From contig NZ_BBWJ01000056.1 of NCBI RefSeq assembly GCF_001463745.1, forward strand, positions 1 to 64,000: a stretch of DNA of 64,000 bases. The letters run 5' to 3'. The notes below the pieces were generated by a model. That model worked only from the letters and a program-made list of their open reading frames with translations. It had not been told where the DNA came from and did not search any database. Made by a program: the position numbers and the translations under genes. Below are positions 8,942-18,047 of the stretch, in pieces. The first letter of the stretch is position 1, and every line of letters begins with the position of its first letter. The DNA is from Aureimonas sp. AU22. GTDB lineage: Bacteria; Pseudomonadota; Alphaproteobacteria; Rhizobiales; Rhizobiaceae.

Positions 8942-9823
8942 TCAGTCCGGCTGCGGTCGCTGCCCTTCGAGGAGGGGGCGTTGCTCAGAGACCCGTTCGC
9001 CGAGGAAGTCCATCAGAGCGCGCACCCGCGGCACCTGGCGCAGATCCGCATGGGTGAGGAGCCAGAGATCGGTGGCAAAGCGCGCGTCGGGCTCGCCCAG
9101 GCGCCGCAGCGCCGGCCGGAGGTCGCCGACGAAGCACGGCAGATAGCCCTGCCCGAGCCCCGCCTCGATCGCCTCCGCCAGTCCCAGCACCGTGTTGACG
9201 CGATACCCGATCCGCTCCAGCGGCACGGTTCCGCCGACATGCCGGACCACGGCCATGCCCGCCATCGCGTCGCCGAGCGAGACCCAGTCCCCGGAAGGTC
9301 GGTCCCGCGCGCCGTAGAGCGCCCAGGCGATCCGGGCGCTCTTGCGCCCGACCAGCGTGTCGGGCGGCCGGTCGGTGGCGCGGATCGCGACGTCGGCGTC
9401 GCGCTTCGACAGGTTCAGCGCCGGATTGCCCAGCACCACGTCGAGGCGAACGGCGGGGCAGGCGCGGCGGAAGGCCGCGAAGAGCGGCGTCAGGAAGTGG
9501 ATCAGCAGCGAATCGTTGGTGGTGACGCGCACCTCGCCGGACGGCAGCGGCTCCCGCCCCGCGAGCCGGAGCGCCGCGGCGTCCACCGCCTGACCCACCG
9601 TGCGCGCCACCGTGGCGATCTCCTCGCCGGCGCTGGTCGGCTCGAGCCGCGCGCCGTTGCGCTCGAACAGGGCGCAGCCCATGGCCGCCTCGATCTGGCG
9701 CAGGCGCCGGAACACGGTGGAATGGGCAACGCCGAGCCGATCGGCCGCCGCGGGCAGCGTTCCCGCCTCCGCCACCGCGCCAACCAGCCGAAGATCGTCC
9801 CAGGCCAACCTGTCGAGGTCCAT
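8942..9823 (-). CDS. LysR-family transcriptional regulator
   Basis: 293 residues: winged-helix DNA-binding domain at 5-65 (AAADRLGVAHSTVFRRLRQIE is the recognition region) and a LysR substrate-binding domain. It is divergent from the dioxygenase/hydrolase pair starting at 9947, with 123 bases between that hold strong palindromes, so it probably controls that pair and itself. The inducer is not evident from sequence; quinones or related electrophiles are suggested by the target genes. Confidence 0.88.
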   Translation of the reverse strand: MDLDRLAWDDLRLVGAVAEAGTLPAAADRLGVAHSTVFRRLRQIEAAMGCALFERNGARLEPTSAGEEIATVARTVGQAVDAAALRLAGREPLPSGEVRVTTNDSLLIHFLTPLFAAFRRACPAVRLDVVLGNPALNLSKRDADVAIRATDRPPDTLVGRKSARIAWALYGARDRPSGDWVSLGDAMAGMAVVRHVGGTVPLERIGYRVNTVLGLAEAIEAGLGQGYLPCFVGDLRPALRRLGEPDARFATDLWLLTHADLRQVPRVRALMDFLGERVSEQRPLLEGQRPQPD

Positions 9824-9860
9824 CGCCGCTTATCCGTTCGATCGTCACTGCAAGCGCAGC

Positions 9861-9887
9861 ATTGCACGGATGCAATCGCATTGCATC
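9861..9887. promoter_or_regulatory. Candidate LysR operator with overlapping palindromes
   Basis: ATTGCA (9861-9866), TGCAAT (9871-9876) and ATTGCATC (9880-9887) form two overlapping inverted repeats. The longer is perfect: GATGCAAT, CGC, ATTGCATC at 9869-9887. It lies 38 bases from the LysR start and 60 bases from the dioxygenase start, where a divergent LysR regulator normally binds. Confidence 0.6.
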
Positions 9888-9946
9888 TGACGGACGTCGA
9901 TCATTGCGATTATGTTGGCTTCAACACGAACACACAGGAGCCCGAC

Positions 9947-10894
9947 ATGACCCACGGCATCCATCACGTCACCGCCATCGCCGGTCCCGCCGCGCGCAAC
10001 GTGCGCTTCTACAGTGACACGCTGGGCCTCCGGCTGGTGAAGCGCACCGTCAATTTCGACGATCCCGGCACCTGGCACCTCTACTACGGCGACGAGGCCG
10101 GATCGCCCGGCACGATCCTCACCTTCTTCCCGTGGGAGCATGCAGCGCCCGGCCGGCTCGGCGTCGGCGAGACGCAGGAGACCGTGTTCCGCGTGCCGGA
10201 GGGCTCGATCGGCTTCTGGACGCATCGCTTCATCGAGCGCGGCGTCGCGTTCGATCCGCCGGTGAAGCGCTTCGGCGAGACGGCGCTCGCCTTCCGCGAC
10301 CCGGACGGCATGCACCTTGCGCTCGTCGCGGTGCCGGGCGCCGAGGCCGAGCCCGGCTGGACCGGCGGCGGGATCTCGCAGGAGGTCGCGATCCGCGGGT
10401 TCCATTCGGTGAGCCTGCTGCTCGAGGAAAAGGCGCCGACCGGCGCGGTGCTGACCGACGTCCTCGGCTTTCGCGAGCTTGGATCGGAGGGCTCGACGAC
10501 GCGCTTCCAGGTGGACGGCACCTCCATCGGCGGGATCGTCGATATCCGGGCCGTCGGCGGCTTCCTGAAGCCCCGGCCGGGCGCGGGCTCCGTGCACCAT
10601 GTCGCCTTCCGGGCGGCCGACGATGCGGCGGAGGCGGCGATGGCACGGCGGCTCCAGGAGACCCATCGCATCGCGGTGACGGAGCAGCGGGACCGCAACT
10701 ACTTCCGCTCGGTCTATTTCCGCGAGCCGGGCCACGTCCTGTTCGAGATCGCCACCGACGTTCCGGGCTTTGCCGTGGACGAGCCGGCGGAAAGCCTCGG
10801 CAGGACCCTGAAGCTACCGGCGGGCCTCGAGGCGCAGCGCTCGCGTATCGAGAGCGTCCTGCCCGATCTCGGGACGGAACTCCCGGCGGCCTGA
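9947..10894 (+). CDS. VOC-superfamily ring-cleaving dioxygenase (MhqO/MhqA-like)
   Basis: 315 residues with two vicinal-oxygen-chelate modules (about 3-135 and 148-275). Metal-binding positions are visible: His7 in GIHHVTAI, the second-module FHSVSL and VHHVAF, and a Glu in GHVLFEIATD. The arrangement matches MhqO/MhqA-type proteins, which with a carboxylesterase confer resistance to hydroquinones and catechols in Bacillus. A hydrolase follows 49 bases later in the same direction. Start ATG 9947 follows CACAGGAGCCCGAC, a good ribosome-binding site. Confidence 0.85.
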   Translation: MTHGIHHVTAIAGPAARNVRFYSDTLGLRLVKRTVNFDDPGTWHLYYGDEAGSPGTILTFFPWEHAAPGRLGVGETQETVFRVPEGSIGFWTHRFIERGVAFDPPVKRFGETALAFRDPDGMHLALVAVPGAEAEPGWTGGGISQEVAIRGFHSVSLLLEEKAPTGAVLTDVLGFRELGSEGSTTRFQVDGTSIGGIVDIRAVGGFLKPRPGAGSVHHVAFRAADDAAEAAMARRLQETHRIAVTEQRDRNYFRSVYFREPGHVLFEIATDVPGFAVDEPAESLGRTLKLPAGLEAQRSRIESVLPDLGTELPAA

Positions 10895-10900
10895 CATCAC

Positions 10901-10925
10901 GCGGGGCGGCACCGAGCCGCCCCGC
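10901..10925 (+). other. Intercistronic hairpin
   Basis: GCGGGGCGGC and GCCGCCCCGC form a perfect 10-base-pair stem with the five-base loop ACCGA, between the dioxygenase stop and the hydrolase start. There is no T tract. It may stabilise the upstream mRNA or reduce read-through. Confidence 0.55.
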
Positions 10926-10943
10926 TCACATTCGGAGGATGCC

Positions 10944-11573
10944 ATGAGCCAGACGATCCAGACCCTGTCGCATATCCACCGCTTCGTCCCGGGTTCCGCG
11001 AACGATGAAGCGCCGCTTCTTCTCCTGCACGGGACGGGCGGCGACGAGAACGACCTTCTCGGCCTCGGCGCGGCGCTGGCCCCCGGCGTGGCGCTCCTGT
11101 CGCCGCGCGGCCAGGTGCTGGAGAAAGGCATGCCGCGCTTCTTCCGGCGCCTGGCCGAGGGCGTCTTCGACGAGGCGGACGTCGTCGCCCGGGCGGGCGC
11201 CCTCGCCCGGTTCGTAGACGAGGCGCGCGACCGCTACGGCCTCGCCGCGCCCGTCGCGGTCGGCTTCTCCAACGGCGCCAACATCGCCGCCGCGCTCCTG
11301 ATGGGCGAGCCGGCCGTGCTCGCCGGGGCCGTCCTGATCCGGCCGATGGTGCCGCTCGCCGCGCCGCCGCGCTTCGATCTCGAAGGCAAGCCCGTCTTGA
11401 TCCTGTCGGGCGCCGGCGATCCGATCGTGCCGGCGGAGAACGCCCGGCGCCTCGCGGCCATCCTGGAGGAGGGCGGGGCCGAGCTGCGACACGAGGTCCT
11501 GCCGGTCGGTCACGGCCTCACGCAGATGGACCTGACGCTGGCCCGGCGCTGGCTGGAAGCCTCCGGCCTCTAG
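10944..11573 (+). CDS. Alpha/beta-hydrolase, MhqD-like carboxylesterase/phospholipase family
   Basis: 209 residues. The catalytic triad of the phospholipase/carboxylesterase family is visible: Ser in GFSNGA, Asp in GAGDPIVP, and His in PVGHGL, with the oxyanion-hole LLHGTGGDE near residue 28. In Bacillus such hydrolases (MhqD) accompany the ring-cleaving dioxygenase in quinone stress. Start ATG 10944 follows CGGAGGATGCC. Together with 9947 it forms a two-gene operon under the divergent LysR gene. The physiological ester substrate is unknown. Confidence 0.85.
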   Translation: MSQTIQTLSHIHRFVPGSANDEAPLLLLHGTGGDENDLLGLGAALAPGVALLSPRGQVLEKGMPRFFRRLAEGVFDEADVVARAGALARFVDEARDRYGLAAPVAVGFSNGANIAAALLMGEPAVLAGAVLIRPMVPLAAPPRFDLEGKPVLILSGAGDPIVPAENARRLAAILEEGGAELRHEVLPVGHGLTQMDLTLARRWLEASGL

Positions 11574-11578
11574 ACGTT

Positions 11579-11616
11579 AGGGGCGGGGGCGGGGGAGCAG
11601 GCGCGCCCCCGCCCCT
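11579..11616 (+). terminator. GC hairpin after the dioxygenase/hydrolase operon
   Basis: A perfect 13-base-pair inverted repeat (11579-11591 with 11604-11616, AGGGGCGGGGGCG and its complement) with a 12-base loop lies six bases after the hydrolase stop. No T tract follows, so efficient intrinsic termination is uncertain. Confidence 0.5.
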
Positions 11617-11679
11617 GCGGCGTCCGGCTACAGGCCGGGCGTCTGGATCGCGGGGCGCCGCGCCCCAGTTTCCGGCGCG

Positions 11680-12408
11680 ATGCAGCACGATCCCGGCCTT
11701 TCCTCCGTGCCCGAAGCCGCCGCCGCCCGAGGCAAGGGAGACCGCCTCCTCGTGCGGGGTCTCGCCAAGACCGTGCCGGGCGGGCGGCAGCTCTTTTCCG
11801 GCCTCGACCTCGGTGTTTCCGGGGGCGAGCTCGTGGCGATCGTCGGCGAATCGGGCACCGGCAAGTCGACGCTCCTCAATATCCTCGCCGGTCTCGACGA
11901 CGCAGATGCCGGGCTGGTCGCGGTCGGGGGCACCGCTCTCGGGGATCTCGACGAGACGGCGCGCACGAAACTGCGGCGCGAGCGCATCGGCTTCGTGTTC
12001 CAGGCCTTCCACATCCTGCCCTATCTGACGCTCGGCCAGAACGTCGCGCTGCCGCTCGCCCTCGTCTCGCCCGATGCCGCACGGGCCAAGGGGGAAGCGG
12101 AACGGCTCCTCGCCGCCGTGGGGCTCGGCGGCCGCGCGGACGACTACGCGCGCGACCTGTCGGGCGGCGAGCTGCAGCGCGTGGCGATCGCCCGCGCCCT
12201 CGTCCACCGCCCCGCGCTGATCCTCGCCGACGAGCCGACCGGCAATCTCGATCCCGAAACTGCAAGCCGGATCCTCGCGCTCTTCGCAGGGGCCGTGCGC
12301 GAGGGCGGCGCGGCGGCCGTGATCGTCACCCATTCGCCCGCGACCGCGGCGGTCGCCGACCGTGTCCTGACACTGACCGCCACGGGCCTGAAGGCCGCCC
12401 GTGGCTGA
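11680..12408 (+). CDS. ABC transporter ATPase (LolD/YbbA type, Att system)
   Basis: 242 residues: Walker A GESGTGKST, Q-loop FVFQAF, signature LSGGELQRVAIARAL, Walker B LILADEPTGNLD, and the switch His in VTHS. It belongs to the MacB/LolD subfamily whose partners are FtsX-fold permeases. The permease gene starts at a GTG eight bases inside its end, and an AttH-type lipocalin follows, so this is the AttE-like ATPase of an Att-type exporter. ATG 11680 has no strong ribosome-binding site; a slightly later start is possible. Confidence 0.9.
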   Translation: MQHDPGLSSVPEAAAARGKGDRLLVRGLAKTVPGGRQLFSGLDLGVSGGELVAIVGESGTGKSTLLNILAGLDDADAGLVAVGGTALGDLDETARTKLRRERIGFVFQAFHILPYLTLGQNVALPLALVSPDAARAKGEAERLLAAVGLGGRADDYARDLSGGELQRVAIARALVHRPALILADEPTGNLDPETASRILALFAGAVREGGAAAVIVTHSPATAAVADRVLTLTATGLKAARG

Positions 12409-14926
12409 CGCGGGTCTTGCCCAGGCCCGGCTCGCGCTGCGCTGGCTGATCGGCGGCGAGGGGCGCGCTCACCCCGCGCGCTTCGTGCTCACGGCGCTGG
12501 CCATCGCGGTCGGCGTGGCACTCGGTTTTGCGGTTCATCTCGTCAACGGTTCGGCGCTCGCCTCATTCGAGGGCGCGGTGCGCTCGGTCAACGGCGCCGC
12601 CGACCTCCAAGTGCGCGCGGCCAGCCCGCTGGGTTTCGACGAGGCGGCCTATGGACCGGTGGCGCTCGCGAGCGGCGTTGCGGACGCGAGCCCCGTCGTC
12701 ACGCTCGATGCCAGCGCCGGCGCCGCGTCCTTCACGCTTCTCGGGCTCGATGTGCTTCGCGCCGCCCGCGTCACGCCGACGCTCGTGGGGCTGAACGCGC
12801 AAGGGGTGGACCAGAACCGCTCGGCAGTCTTTTCCACCGACGCCCTCTTCCTGTCGCGCGCGGCTCTCGCCGCCATTGGCGCCAGGATCGGCGAGACGAT
12901 CGACGTATCGGCGAACGGGCGCACCGTGCCCCTGCGCATCGCCGGCACGCTGGACGGGGCGGGCGACGCGCAGCGGCTGGGCACGATCGACATCGCGGCC
13001 GCGCAGTGGCGCTTCGATCGGCTGGGGCGGCTCGACCGGATCGACCTCGCCATCAGCGACCGCCGGGCGGCCGAGGACGTGCTGCCCGCGCTCCTCCCCG
13101 CCAATGCCAGTCTCGGGACGGACGAGACGGAGGCTCGCCAGGGCTCGGCGCTGAGCCGGGCCTACCGCGTCAACCTCGACATGCTGGCCCTCGTGGCGCT
13201 CTTGACCGGCGGCTTCCTCGTTTTCTCGGCGCAGGCGCTCTCCGTCGCCCGTCGCCTGCGCACCTTCGCGCTCCTGCGCACGCTCGGCCTGCCGCGCGGC
13301 GGGATCATCGCGGCGGTGACGCTGGAAGGGCTCGCGATCGGGATCATAGGCTCCGGCTTCGGCTTGGCTCTCGGCTACGGGCTGGCGGCGCTGGCGTTGC
13401 GGCTTCTCGGCGGCGATCTCGGCGCCGGCTACTTCGAGGGCGGCGCGGCGCGCGTCGTGTTCCAGCCGGTCGCCGGTTTCGCCTTCTTCGCGCTGGGGCT
13501 GCTCGCCGCCCTTCTCGGCAGCGCCCTGCCCGCGCGCGCCGCCTCGCGCGCGGCCCCGGCCGCAAGCCTCAAGAACGCCGGCGACATGATCGACCCGCGT
13601 TCGCGCGTGCCCGTCCTGCCGGCCGCCGTGCTTCTCGCGGCGGGCGTTCTGGCGAGCCTCGCGCCCCCCGTGGCAGGCCTGCCCATCCTCGGCTTTGCCG
13701 GCATGGCGCTGATGCTGGCGGGCGGTGTCGCGGGGGTGCCCTGGGCCGCGCGCCAGCTCCTGAAGCCGCTCCTCGCCCGGGCGCCCGCAGCGGTGCCGGC
13801 CCAGCTTGCCGTGCGCCACGTCCAGGGCAGCCCCGGCGAGGCCGCCACGGCGCTCTGCGGCATCGTCGCCTCCACCGCGCTCGTGATCGCCATGGCCACG
13901 ATGGTCACGAGCTTTCGCACGGCCGTCGACGACTGGCTCGGCGACGTGCTGTCGGCCGACCTCTACCTTCGAGCATCGGCGGGAGGCGCCTTCGACCCGG
14001 AGGCGCAAGCGCGCCTCATGACGGTGCCGGGCGTCGGCGCCTTGCGCTTCAGCCGGCAGATCCCCTTGTCCATCGCGCCGGACCGCCCGCCGGTCACCCT
14101 GATCGCGCGCGACATCGGCGACGGCGAGGCCGGCGGCCTTCTGCGCTCGGTCGAGACGACGGACACGCCGGCACCGGCGGGCACGGTGCCGGTCTACGTC
14201 TCTGAGCCCGCCAGCCGGATTTACGGCTGGCGACCGGGTGCGACGATCACGCTGCCGGTCGGGCAGAATGCCGCCTTCTTCGTCGCCGGCATCTGGCGCG
14301 ACTATGCGCGCCAGCAGGGCGCGGTGGCGATGGCGAGCGCCGACTACACCGCGCTGACCAGCGATCCGACGCGCGACGAGGCGGCGGTGACGCTGGCGCC
14401 GAACGCCGCGGCGGACGAGGTCGGGCGCGCCCTCCTCGCCGCACTCCCGCCGGGCCGCCAAGCCAACCTCGCCCGGCCGGCGGAGTTGCGCGCCTATGCG
14501 CTCGACCTCTTCGACCGCTCCTTCACCGTGACCTACGTGCTCCAGGCGGTCGCCATGCTGGTGGGCCTGTCCGGCGTCGCCGCGACGATCTCGGCCCAGA
14601 CCCTGGCGCGCACCCGCGAGTTCGGCATGCTGCGACACCTCGGGGTGTCCCGCGGGCAGATCCGCGCGATGCTGGGACTGGAAGGAGCGTTGCTCGGCAG
14701 CGTCGGCGCCGTGTCCGGCATCCTCCTCGGCCTCGCGCTCTCGCAGGTGCTGATCCACGTGATCAATCCGCAGAGCTTCAACTGGACCATGGACACCCGC
14801 GTGCCGGGGGCGACGCTCGTTCTCGTCGCCACCGTGCTGGTGCTGGCGGCCGCCGTCACGGCGGTTCTGGCCGGGCGGCGGGCAACGGCGCAGGATGCCG
14901 TTCAGGCCGTCAGGGAGGATTGGTGA
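12401..14926 (+). CDS. FtsX-family ABC permease, two FtsX domains
   Basis: 841 residues. An N-terminal membrane segment (about 28-50) precedes a periplasmic MacB-like domain, then four clustered membrane spans (about 255-400), a second periplasmic region, and three more spans (about 705-835), i.e. two FtsX modules in one chain. GTG 12401 overlaps the ATPase stop. The stop shares one base with the lipocalin start. By family it acts with the upstream ATPase to move lipids or hydrophobic cargo at the inner membrane; cargo is not known. It likely fuses what are separate AttF and AttG subunits in other species. Confidence 0.88.
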   Translation: MADAGLAQARLALRWLIGGEGRAHPARFVLTALAIAVGVALGFAVHLVNGSALASFEGAVRSVNGAADLQVRAASPLGFDEAAYGPVALASGVADASPVVTLDASAGAASFTLLGLDVLRAARVTPTLVGLNAQGVDQNRSAVFSTDALFLSRAALAAIGARIGETIDVSANGRTVPLRIAGTLDGAGDAQRLGTIDIAAAQWRFDRLGRLDRIDLAISDRRAAEDVLPALLPANASLGTDETEARQGSALSRAYRVNLDMLALVALLTGGFLVFSAQALSVARRLRTFALLRTLGLPRGGIIAAVTLEGLAIGIIGSGFGLALGYGLAALALRLLGGDLGAGYFEGGAARVVFQPVAGFAFFALGLLAALLGSALPARAASRAAPAASLKNAGDMIDPRSRVPVLPAAVLLAAGVLASLAPPVAGLPILGFAGMALMLAGGVAGVPWAARQLLKPLLARAPAAVPAQLAVRHVQGSPGEAATALCGIVASTALVIAMATMVTSFRTAVDDWLGDVLSADLYLRASAGGAFDPEAQARLMTVPGVGALRFSRQIPLSIAPDRPPVTLIARDIGDGEAGGLLRSVETTDTPAPAGTVPVYVSEPASRIYGWRPGATITLPVGQNAAFFVAGIWRDYARQQGAVAMASADYTALTSDPTRDEAAVTLAPNAAADEVGRALLAALPPGRQANLARPAELRAYALDLFDRSFTVTYVLQAVAMLVGLSGVAATISAQTLARTREFGMLRHLGVSRGQIRAMLGLEGALLGSVGAVSGILLGLALSQVLIHVINPQSFNWTMDTRVPGATLVLVATVLVLAAAVTAVLAGRRATAQDAVQAVREDW

Positions 14927-15987
14927 TGCGCGCGTTCCTGGCCCTCCTCCTGTCGATCGCGCTGCTTCTTCCGGCGGGCGCCCAGGAATTTCCGGCCGTG
15001 CGCCCGGGCGTGCCGCTGGCCTTTCCCGCCGACCACGGTGCGCACCCCGACTTCCGCACGGAATGGTGGTACGTCACCGGCTGGCTGGAGGCGGCGGACG
15101 GCGAGGAGCTCGGCTTCCAGGTCACCTTCTTCCGCACGCGGCCGGGCATCGACCCCGCCAATCCCAGCCGCTTCGCGCCCGCCCAGGTGCTCTTCGCCCA
15201 TGCCGCCCTGTCGGATCCGAAGCTTGGGGCCCTGATGCACGGCGAGCGGTCGGCGCGCGAGGGCTTCGGGCTGGCGGAGGCGAAGGTGGGCGACGCCGAC
15301 ATCGCCATTCGCGACTGGCACCTGGCGCGCGCGGCGGACGGGCGCTGGACCGCCGAGGTCACGACACCCGACTTCGCCTATTCGCTCGGCTTCCGCCCGA
15401 CGCAGGACATCTTCCTGCAGGGCGAGGCGGGCTTCAGCCGCAAGGGCACCGGCGAGGGCGAGGCGAGCTACTACTATTCCATGCCGCAGCTGGAGGTGAC
15501 GGGCACGCTCACCCGCGAGGGACGCACGATCGAGGTCACCGGCCGCGCCTGGCTCGACCGCGAATGGTCCTCGCAGTTCCTGTCACCGGAGGCCACCGGC
15601 TGGGACTGGACGGGTCTGAACTTCGACGACGGCTCGGCGCTCGTCGCCTTCCGCATCCGGGGCCGCGAGGAGGACACGCTCTATGCCGGCGGTTCCTGGC
15701 GCCGGCCGGACGGGACGATCGTTCGCCTCGGGCCCGGCGACATCCGCTTCGAGCCGCAGCGCCACTGGCGCTCCGAGCGCACCGGCGCGACCTATCCGGT
15801 GGCGCAGGTGCTCACCGTCCGCCTGCCCGAGGGCGAGCGGCGCCTGCCGTTGACGCCGCTCTTCGACGACCAGGAACTCGACGGGCGAGCCGGCGGCCTG
15901 CCCGTCTACTGGGAGGGTGCGGTGAGGACGGAAGGCGGCCGAGGCTATCTCGAACTCACCGGCTACACCACGCCGCTATCCCTCTAG
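14926..15987 (+). CDS. AttH/CrtC-like lipocalin, exported
   Basis: 353 residues, signal peptide with cleavage near PAGAQ-EF (about residue 20). The family signatures HPDFRTEWWYVTGWL and the carotenoid-hydratase-like WLDREWSSQFL are clear, with the two-lobed lipocalin fold typical of AttH/CrtC proteins. It ends the ATPase-permease-lipocalin operon and probably carries or accepts the exported hydrophobic molecule in the periplasm. It is not evidence for carotenoid synthesis, since no crt genes are nearby. It converges with scoB, two bases apart. Confidence 0.88.
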   Translation: MRAFLALLLSIALLLPAGAQEFPAVRPGVPLAFPADHGAHPDFRTEWWYVTGWLEAADGEELGFQVTFFRTRPGIDPANPSRFAPAQVLFAHAALSDPKLGALMHGERSAREGFGLAEAKVGDADIAIRDWHLARAADGRWTAEVTTPDFAYSLGFRPTQDIFLQGEAGFSRKGTGEGEASYYYSMPQLEVTGTLTREGRTIEVTGRAWLDREWSSQFLSPEATGWDWTGLNFDDGSALVAFRIRGREEDTLYAGGSWRRPDGTIVRLGPGDIRFEPQRHWRSERTGATYPVAQVLTVRLPEGERRLPLTPLFDDQELDGRAGGLPVYWEGAVRTEGGRGYLELTGYTTPLSL

Positions 15988-15989
15988 CG

Positions 15990-16631
15990 TCAGAGCGCGA
16001 CCTCGAAGGTTGCCGCCGTCTTCGCCCGGATCTCGTCGAGCGTCACGCCGTCGGCGAGCTCGATCAGGGTCAGCCGCTCCGGCCCCTTGCGCTCCACCGT
16101 GAAGACGCCGAGGTCCGTGATCACGAGGTCGGCGACGCGCGCGCCGGTGAGCGGCAGGGTGCAGGCGGGCAGAAGCTTCGATTCGCCCTTGGCCTCGTGC
16201 TCCATCACGACGACGACGCGCTTGACGCCGGCGACGAGATCCATCGCCCCGCCCATGCCCTTCACCATCTTGCCCGGGATCATCCAGTTGGCGAGATCGC
16301 CGTTGGCCGCCACCTGCATGGCGCCGAGGATGGAGAGGTCGATATGCCCGCCCCGGATCATCGCGAAACTGTCGGCCGAGGAGAAGAAGCTCGTCATCGG
16401 CAGTTCGGTGATGGTCTGCTTGCCGGCGTTGATGAGGTCGGCGTCTTCCTCGCCTTCATAAGGGAAGGGCCCCATGCCGAGCATGCCGTTCTCGGACTGG
16501 AGCACCACCTCGATTCCGTCCGGAATGTGGTTGGCCACCAGCGTCGGGATGCCGATACCGAGGTTCACGTAGAACCCGTCCTCGAGTTCGCGGGCGGCGC
16601 GGGCCGCCATCTGGTCGCGCGTCCAGGCCAT
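15990..16631 (-). CDS. scoB: 3-oxoacid CoA-transferase subunit B
   Basis: 213 residues of family I CoA-transferase beta subunit. The catalytic glutamate lies in [11 protein letters not shown], and the N-terminal [12 protein letters not shown] loop is typical. With ScoA it moves CoA from succinyl-CoA to acetoacetate for ketone-body or polyhydroxybutyrate use. Start ATG shares a base with the scoA stop (TGATG). Confidence 0.93.
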   Translation of the reverse strand: MAWTRDQMAARAARELEDGFYVNLGIGIPTLVANHIPDGIEVVLQSENGMLGMGPFPYEGEEDADLINAGKQTITELPMTSFFSSADSFAMIRGGHIDLSILGAMQVAANGDLANWMIPGKMVKGMGGAMDLVAGVKRVVVVMEHEAKGESKLLPACTLPLTGARVADLVITDLGVFTVERKGPERLTLIELADGVTLDEIRAKTAATFEVAL

Positions 16632-17368
16632 CAGACGTCCTCCCCTGCGCCGGCCGGTGCGCCGGCCGTCTCGCGCGGCCGCACCGTGCGCTGCTCGATA
16701 TGCTTCGAAGGGTTCGCCACATGGACGATGCGCTGCACGAAGATGCCGGGCGTGTGGATCGCGTCGGCGTCGATCGAGCCGACCGGTACCATGTGCTCCA
16801 CCTCGGCCACGGTGATGGCGGCCGCCGTCGCCATCATCGGATTGAAGTTGCGCGCCGTCTTCCGGTAGACGAGGTTGCCTTGCGCGTCGCCGGTGTGGGC
16901 ATGAACGAGCGCGAGATCCGCGACGAGCCCGCGCTCCATGACGTAGGTCTCGCCGTCGAACTCGCGCACCTCTTTGCCTTCCGCGATCAGCGTGCCGACG
17001 CCGGTCTTGGTGAAGAAGGCGGGGATGCCGGCGCCCCCGGCGCGGATGCGCTCGGCGAGCGTGCCCTGCGGGTTGAACTCGAGCTCGAGCTCGCCCGACA
17101 GGTACTGCTGGGCGAAGAGCTTGTTCTCACCGACATAGGACGAGATCATCTTGCGGATCTGGCGCGTGGCGAGGAGCCGGCCGAGGCCGATCCCGTCGAC
17201 GCCGGCATTGTTGGAGATCACCGTCAGGCCTTTGACGCCGGACGCCTGGACCGCGTCGATCAGCGCTTCGGGAATGCCGCACAGGCCGAAGCCGCCGGCC
17301 ATGACGATCATGTCGTCGCGCAAGGCCCCCGCCAGGGCCTCCGTCGCCGTCGAATAAACCTTCCGCAA
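16631..17368 (-). CDS. scoA: 3-oxoacid CoA-transferase subunit A
   Basis: 245 residues, alpha subunit, with [10 protein letters not shown] (CoA-transferase family I signature 1), ISNNAG and [14 protein letters not shown]. The start is TTG 17368 ([12 protein letters not shown]); GGGAGGCG lies just upstream and no in-frame ATG fits. Its promoter region is shared with the divergent PAS-LuxR regulator at 17462, which probably controls it; this pairing is common in Proteobacteria. The ~20 C-terminal residues are low-complexity Ala/Gly/Pro. Confidence 0.92.
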   Translation of the reverse strand: MRKVYSTATEALAGALRDDMIVMAGGFGLCGIPEALIDAVQASGVKGLTVISNNAGVDGIGLGRLLATRQIRKMISSYVGENKLFAQQYLSGELELEFNPQGTLAERIRAGGAGIPAFFTKTGVGTLIAEGKEVREFDGETYVMERGLVADLALVHAHTGDAQGNLVYRKTARNFNPMMATAAAITVAEVEHMVPVGSIDADAIHTPGIFVQRIVHVANPSKHIEQRTVRPRETAGAPAGAGEDV

Positions 17369-17461
17369 GTCGCGCCTCCCGTCGCCGGCCGTCTCCGACG
17401 GCCCGAATGAGGGTAAAGCTAGGGCTTGCCGGCTTGGTGCGGCGAGTCGTATTTCTACGGC

Positions 17462-18043
17462 ATGGCCTCACACCCCGGCTCCTTCGGCGAATCCGACGCT
17501 GCCCCACGCTTCGCGCTGGCCGAGCTGCCGGTACCTCTCGTCTTCGCCACCCATCGCATCATCCGCGACTGCAATGCCGCGTTCGCCGCGCTCTTCGGCT
17601 TCGAGCGCGAAGACCTCGTCGACACCAGCTTCTCGCGCCTCTACCCCCAGCTCGACGACTTCGTGCGCACGGGCGAGATGTGGCGCGCCCATCTGCCGGG
17701 CGGCCAGGTCTATCAGGACGAGCGCATCATGCGCGGCGCCATGGGCCGGCGCTTCTGGGCCCGCGTCAACGGGCGCTCGCGCCACGCCGCCGATCCGTTC
17801 GCGGAGGCCGTCTACTGTTTCGAGCCGCTGAACCGCCCGGTGACGGACGCGACCCTGAAGCTCACCGGGCGCCAGCGCCAGATCCTCGCGCTGGTGGCCA
17901 AGGGGCGCACCAATGCCGAGATCGCCGGCGCCATCGGCCTGTCGCAGCGCACGGTGGAGGCGCACCGCCTGCGGTTGTCGCGGGCGGTCGGCGTGCGCAA
18001 CGGAGCCGAGCTGGTCGCCTGGTTCCTGGCGGACGGCGGCTGA
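17462..18043 (+). CDS. PAS-LuxR (helix-turn-helix) transcriptional regulator
   Basis: 193 residues: a PAS domain (about 20-120; LVFATHRIIRDCNAAFAALFGF) and a C-terminal LuxR/FixJ-type helix-turn-helix (LTGRQRQILALVAKGRTNAEIAGAIGLSQRTVEAH). No autoinducer or receiver domain. It is divergent from scoAB with fewer than 100 bases between, so it is the likely local regulator. ATG 17462 gives a clean N-terminus; TTG 17426 with AGGG upstream would add 12 residues. Confidence 0.87.
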   Translation: MASHPGSFGESDAAPRFALAELPVPLVFATHRIIRDCNAAFAALFGFEREDLVDTSFSRLYPQLDDFVRTGEMWRAHLPGGQVYQDERIMRGAMGRRFWARVNGRSRHAADPFAEAVYCFEPLNRPVTDATLKLTGRQRQILALVAKGRTNAEIAGAIGLSQRTVEAHRLRLSRAVGVRNGAELVAWFLADGG

Positions 18044-18047
18044 CGCG

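Noticed and set aside
12563-14758. 731-codon leftward open frame opposite the FtsX permease.
   Set aside because: Low-complexity Arg/Gly/His-rich product, no start signal, fully inside a recognised gene.
14926-15987. Carotenoid 1,2-hydratase (CrtC) as the function of the lipocalin.
   Set aside because: The fold is shared, but the gene is third in an ABC exporter operon and no carotenoid genes are present; AttH fits better.
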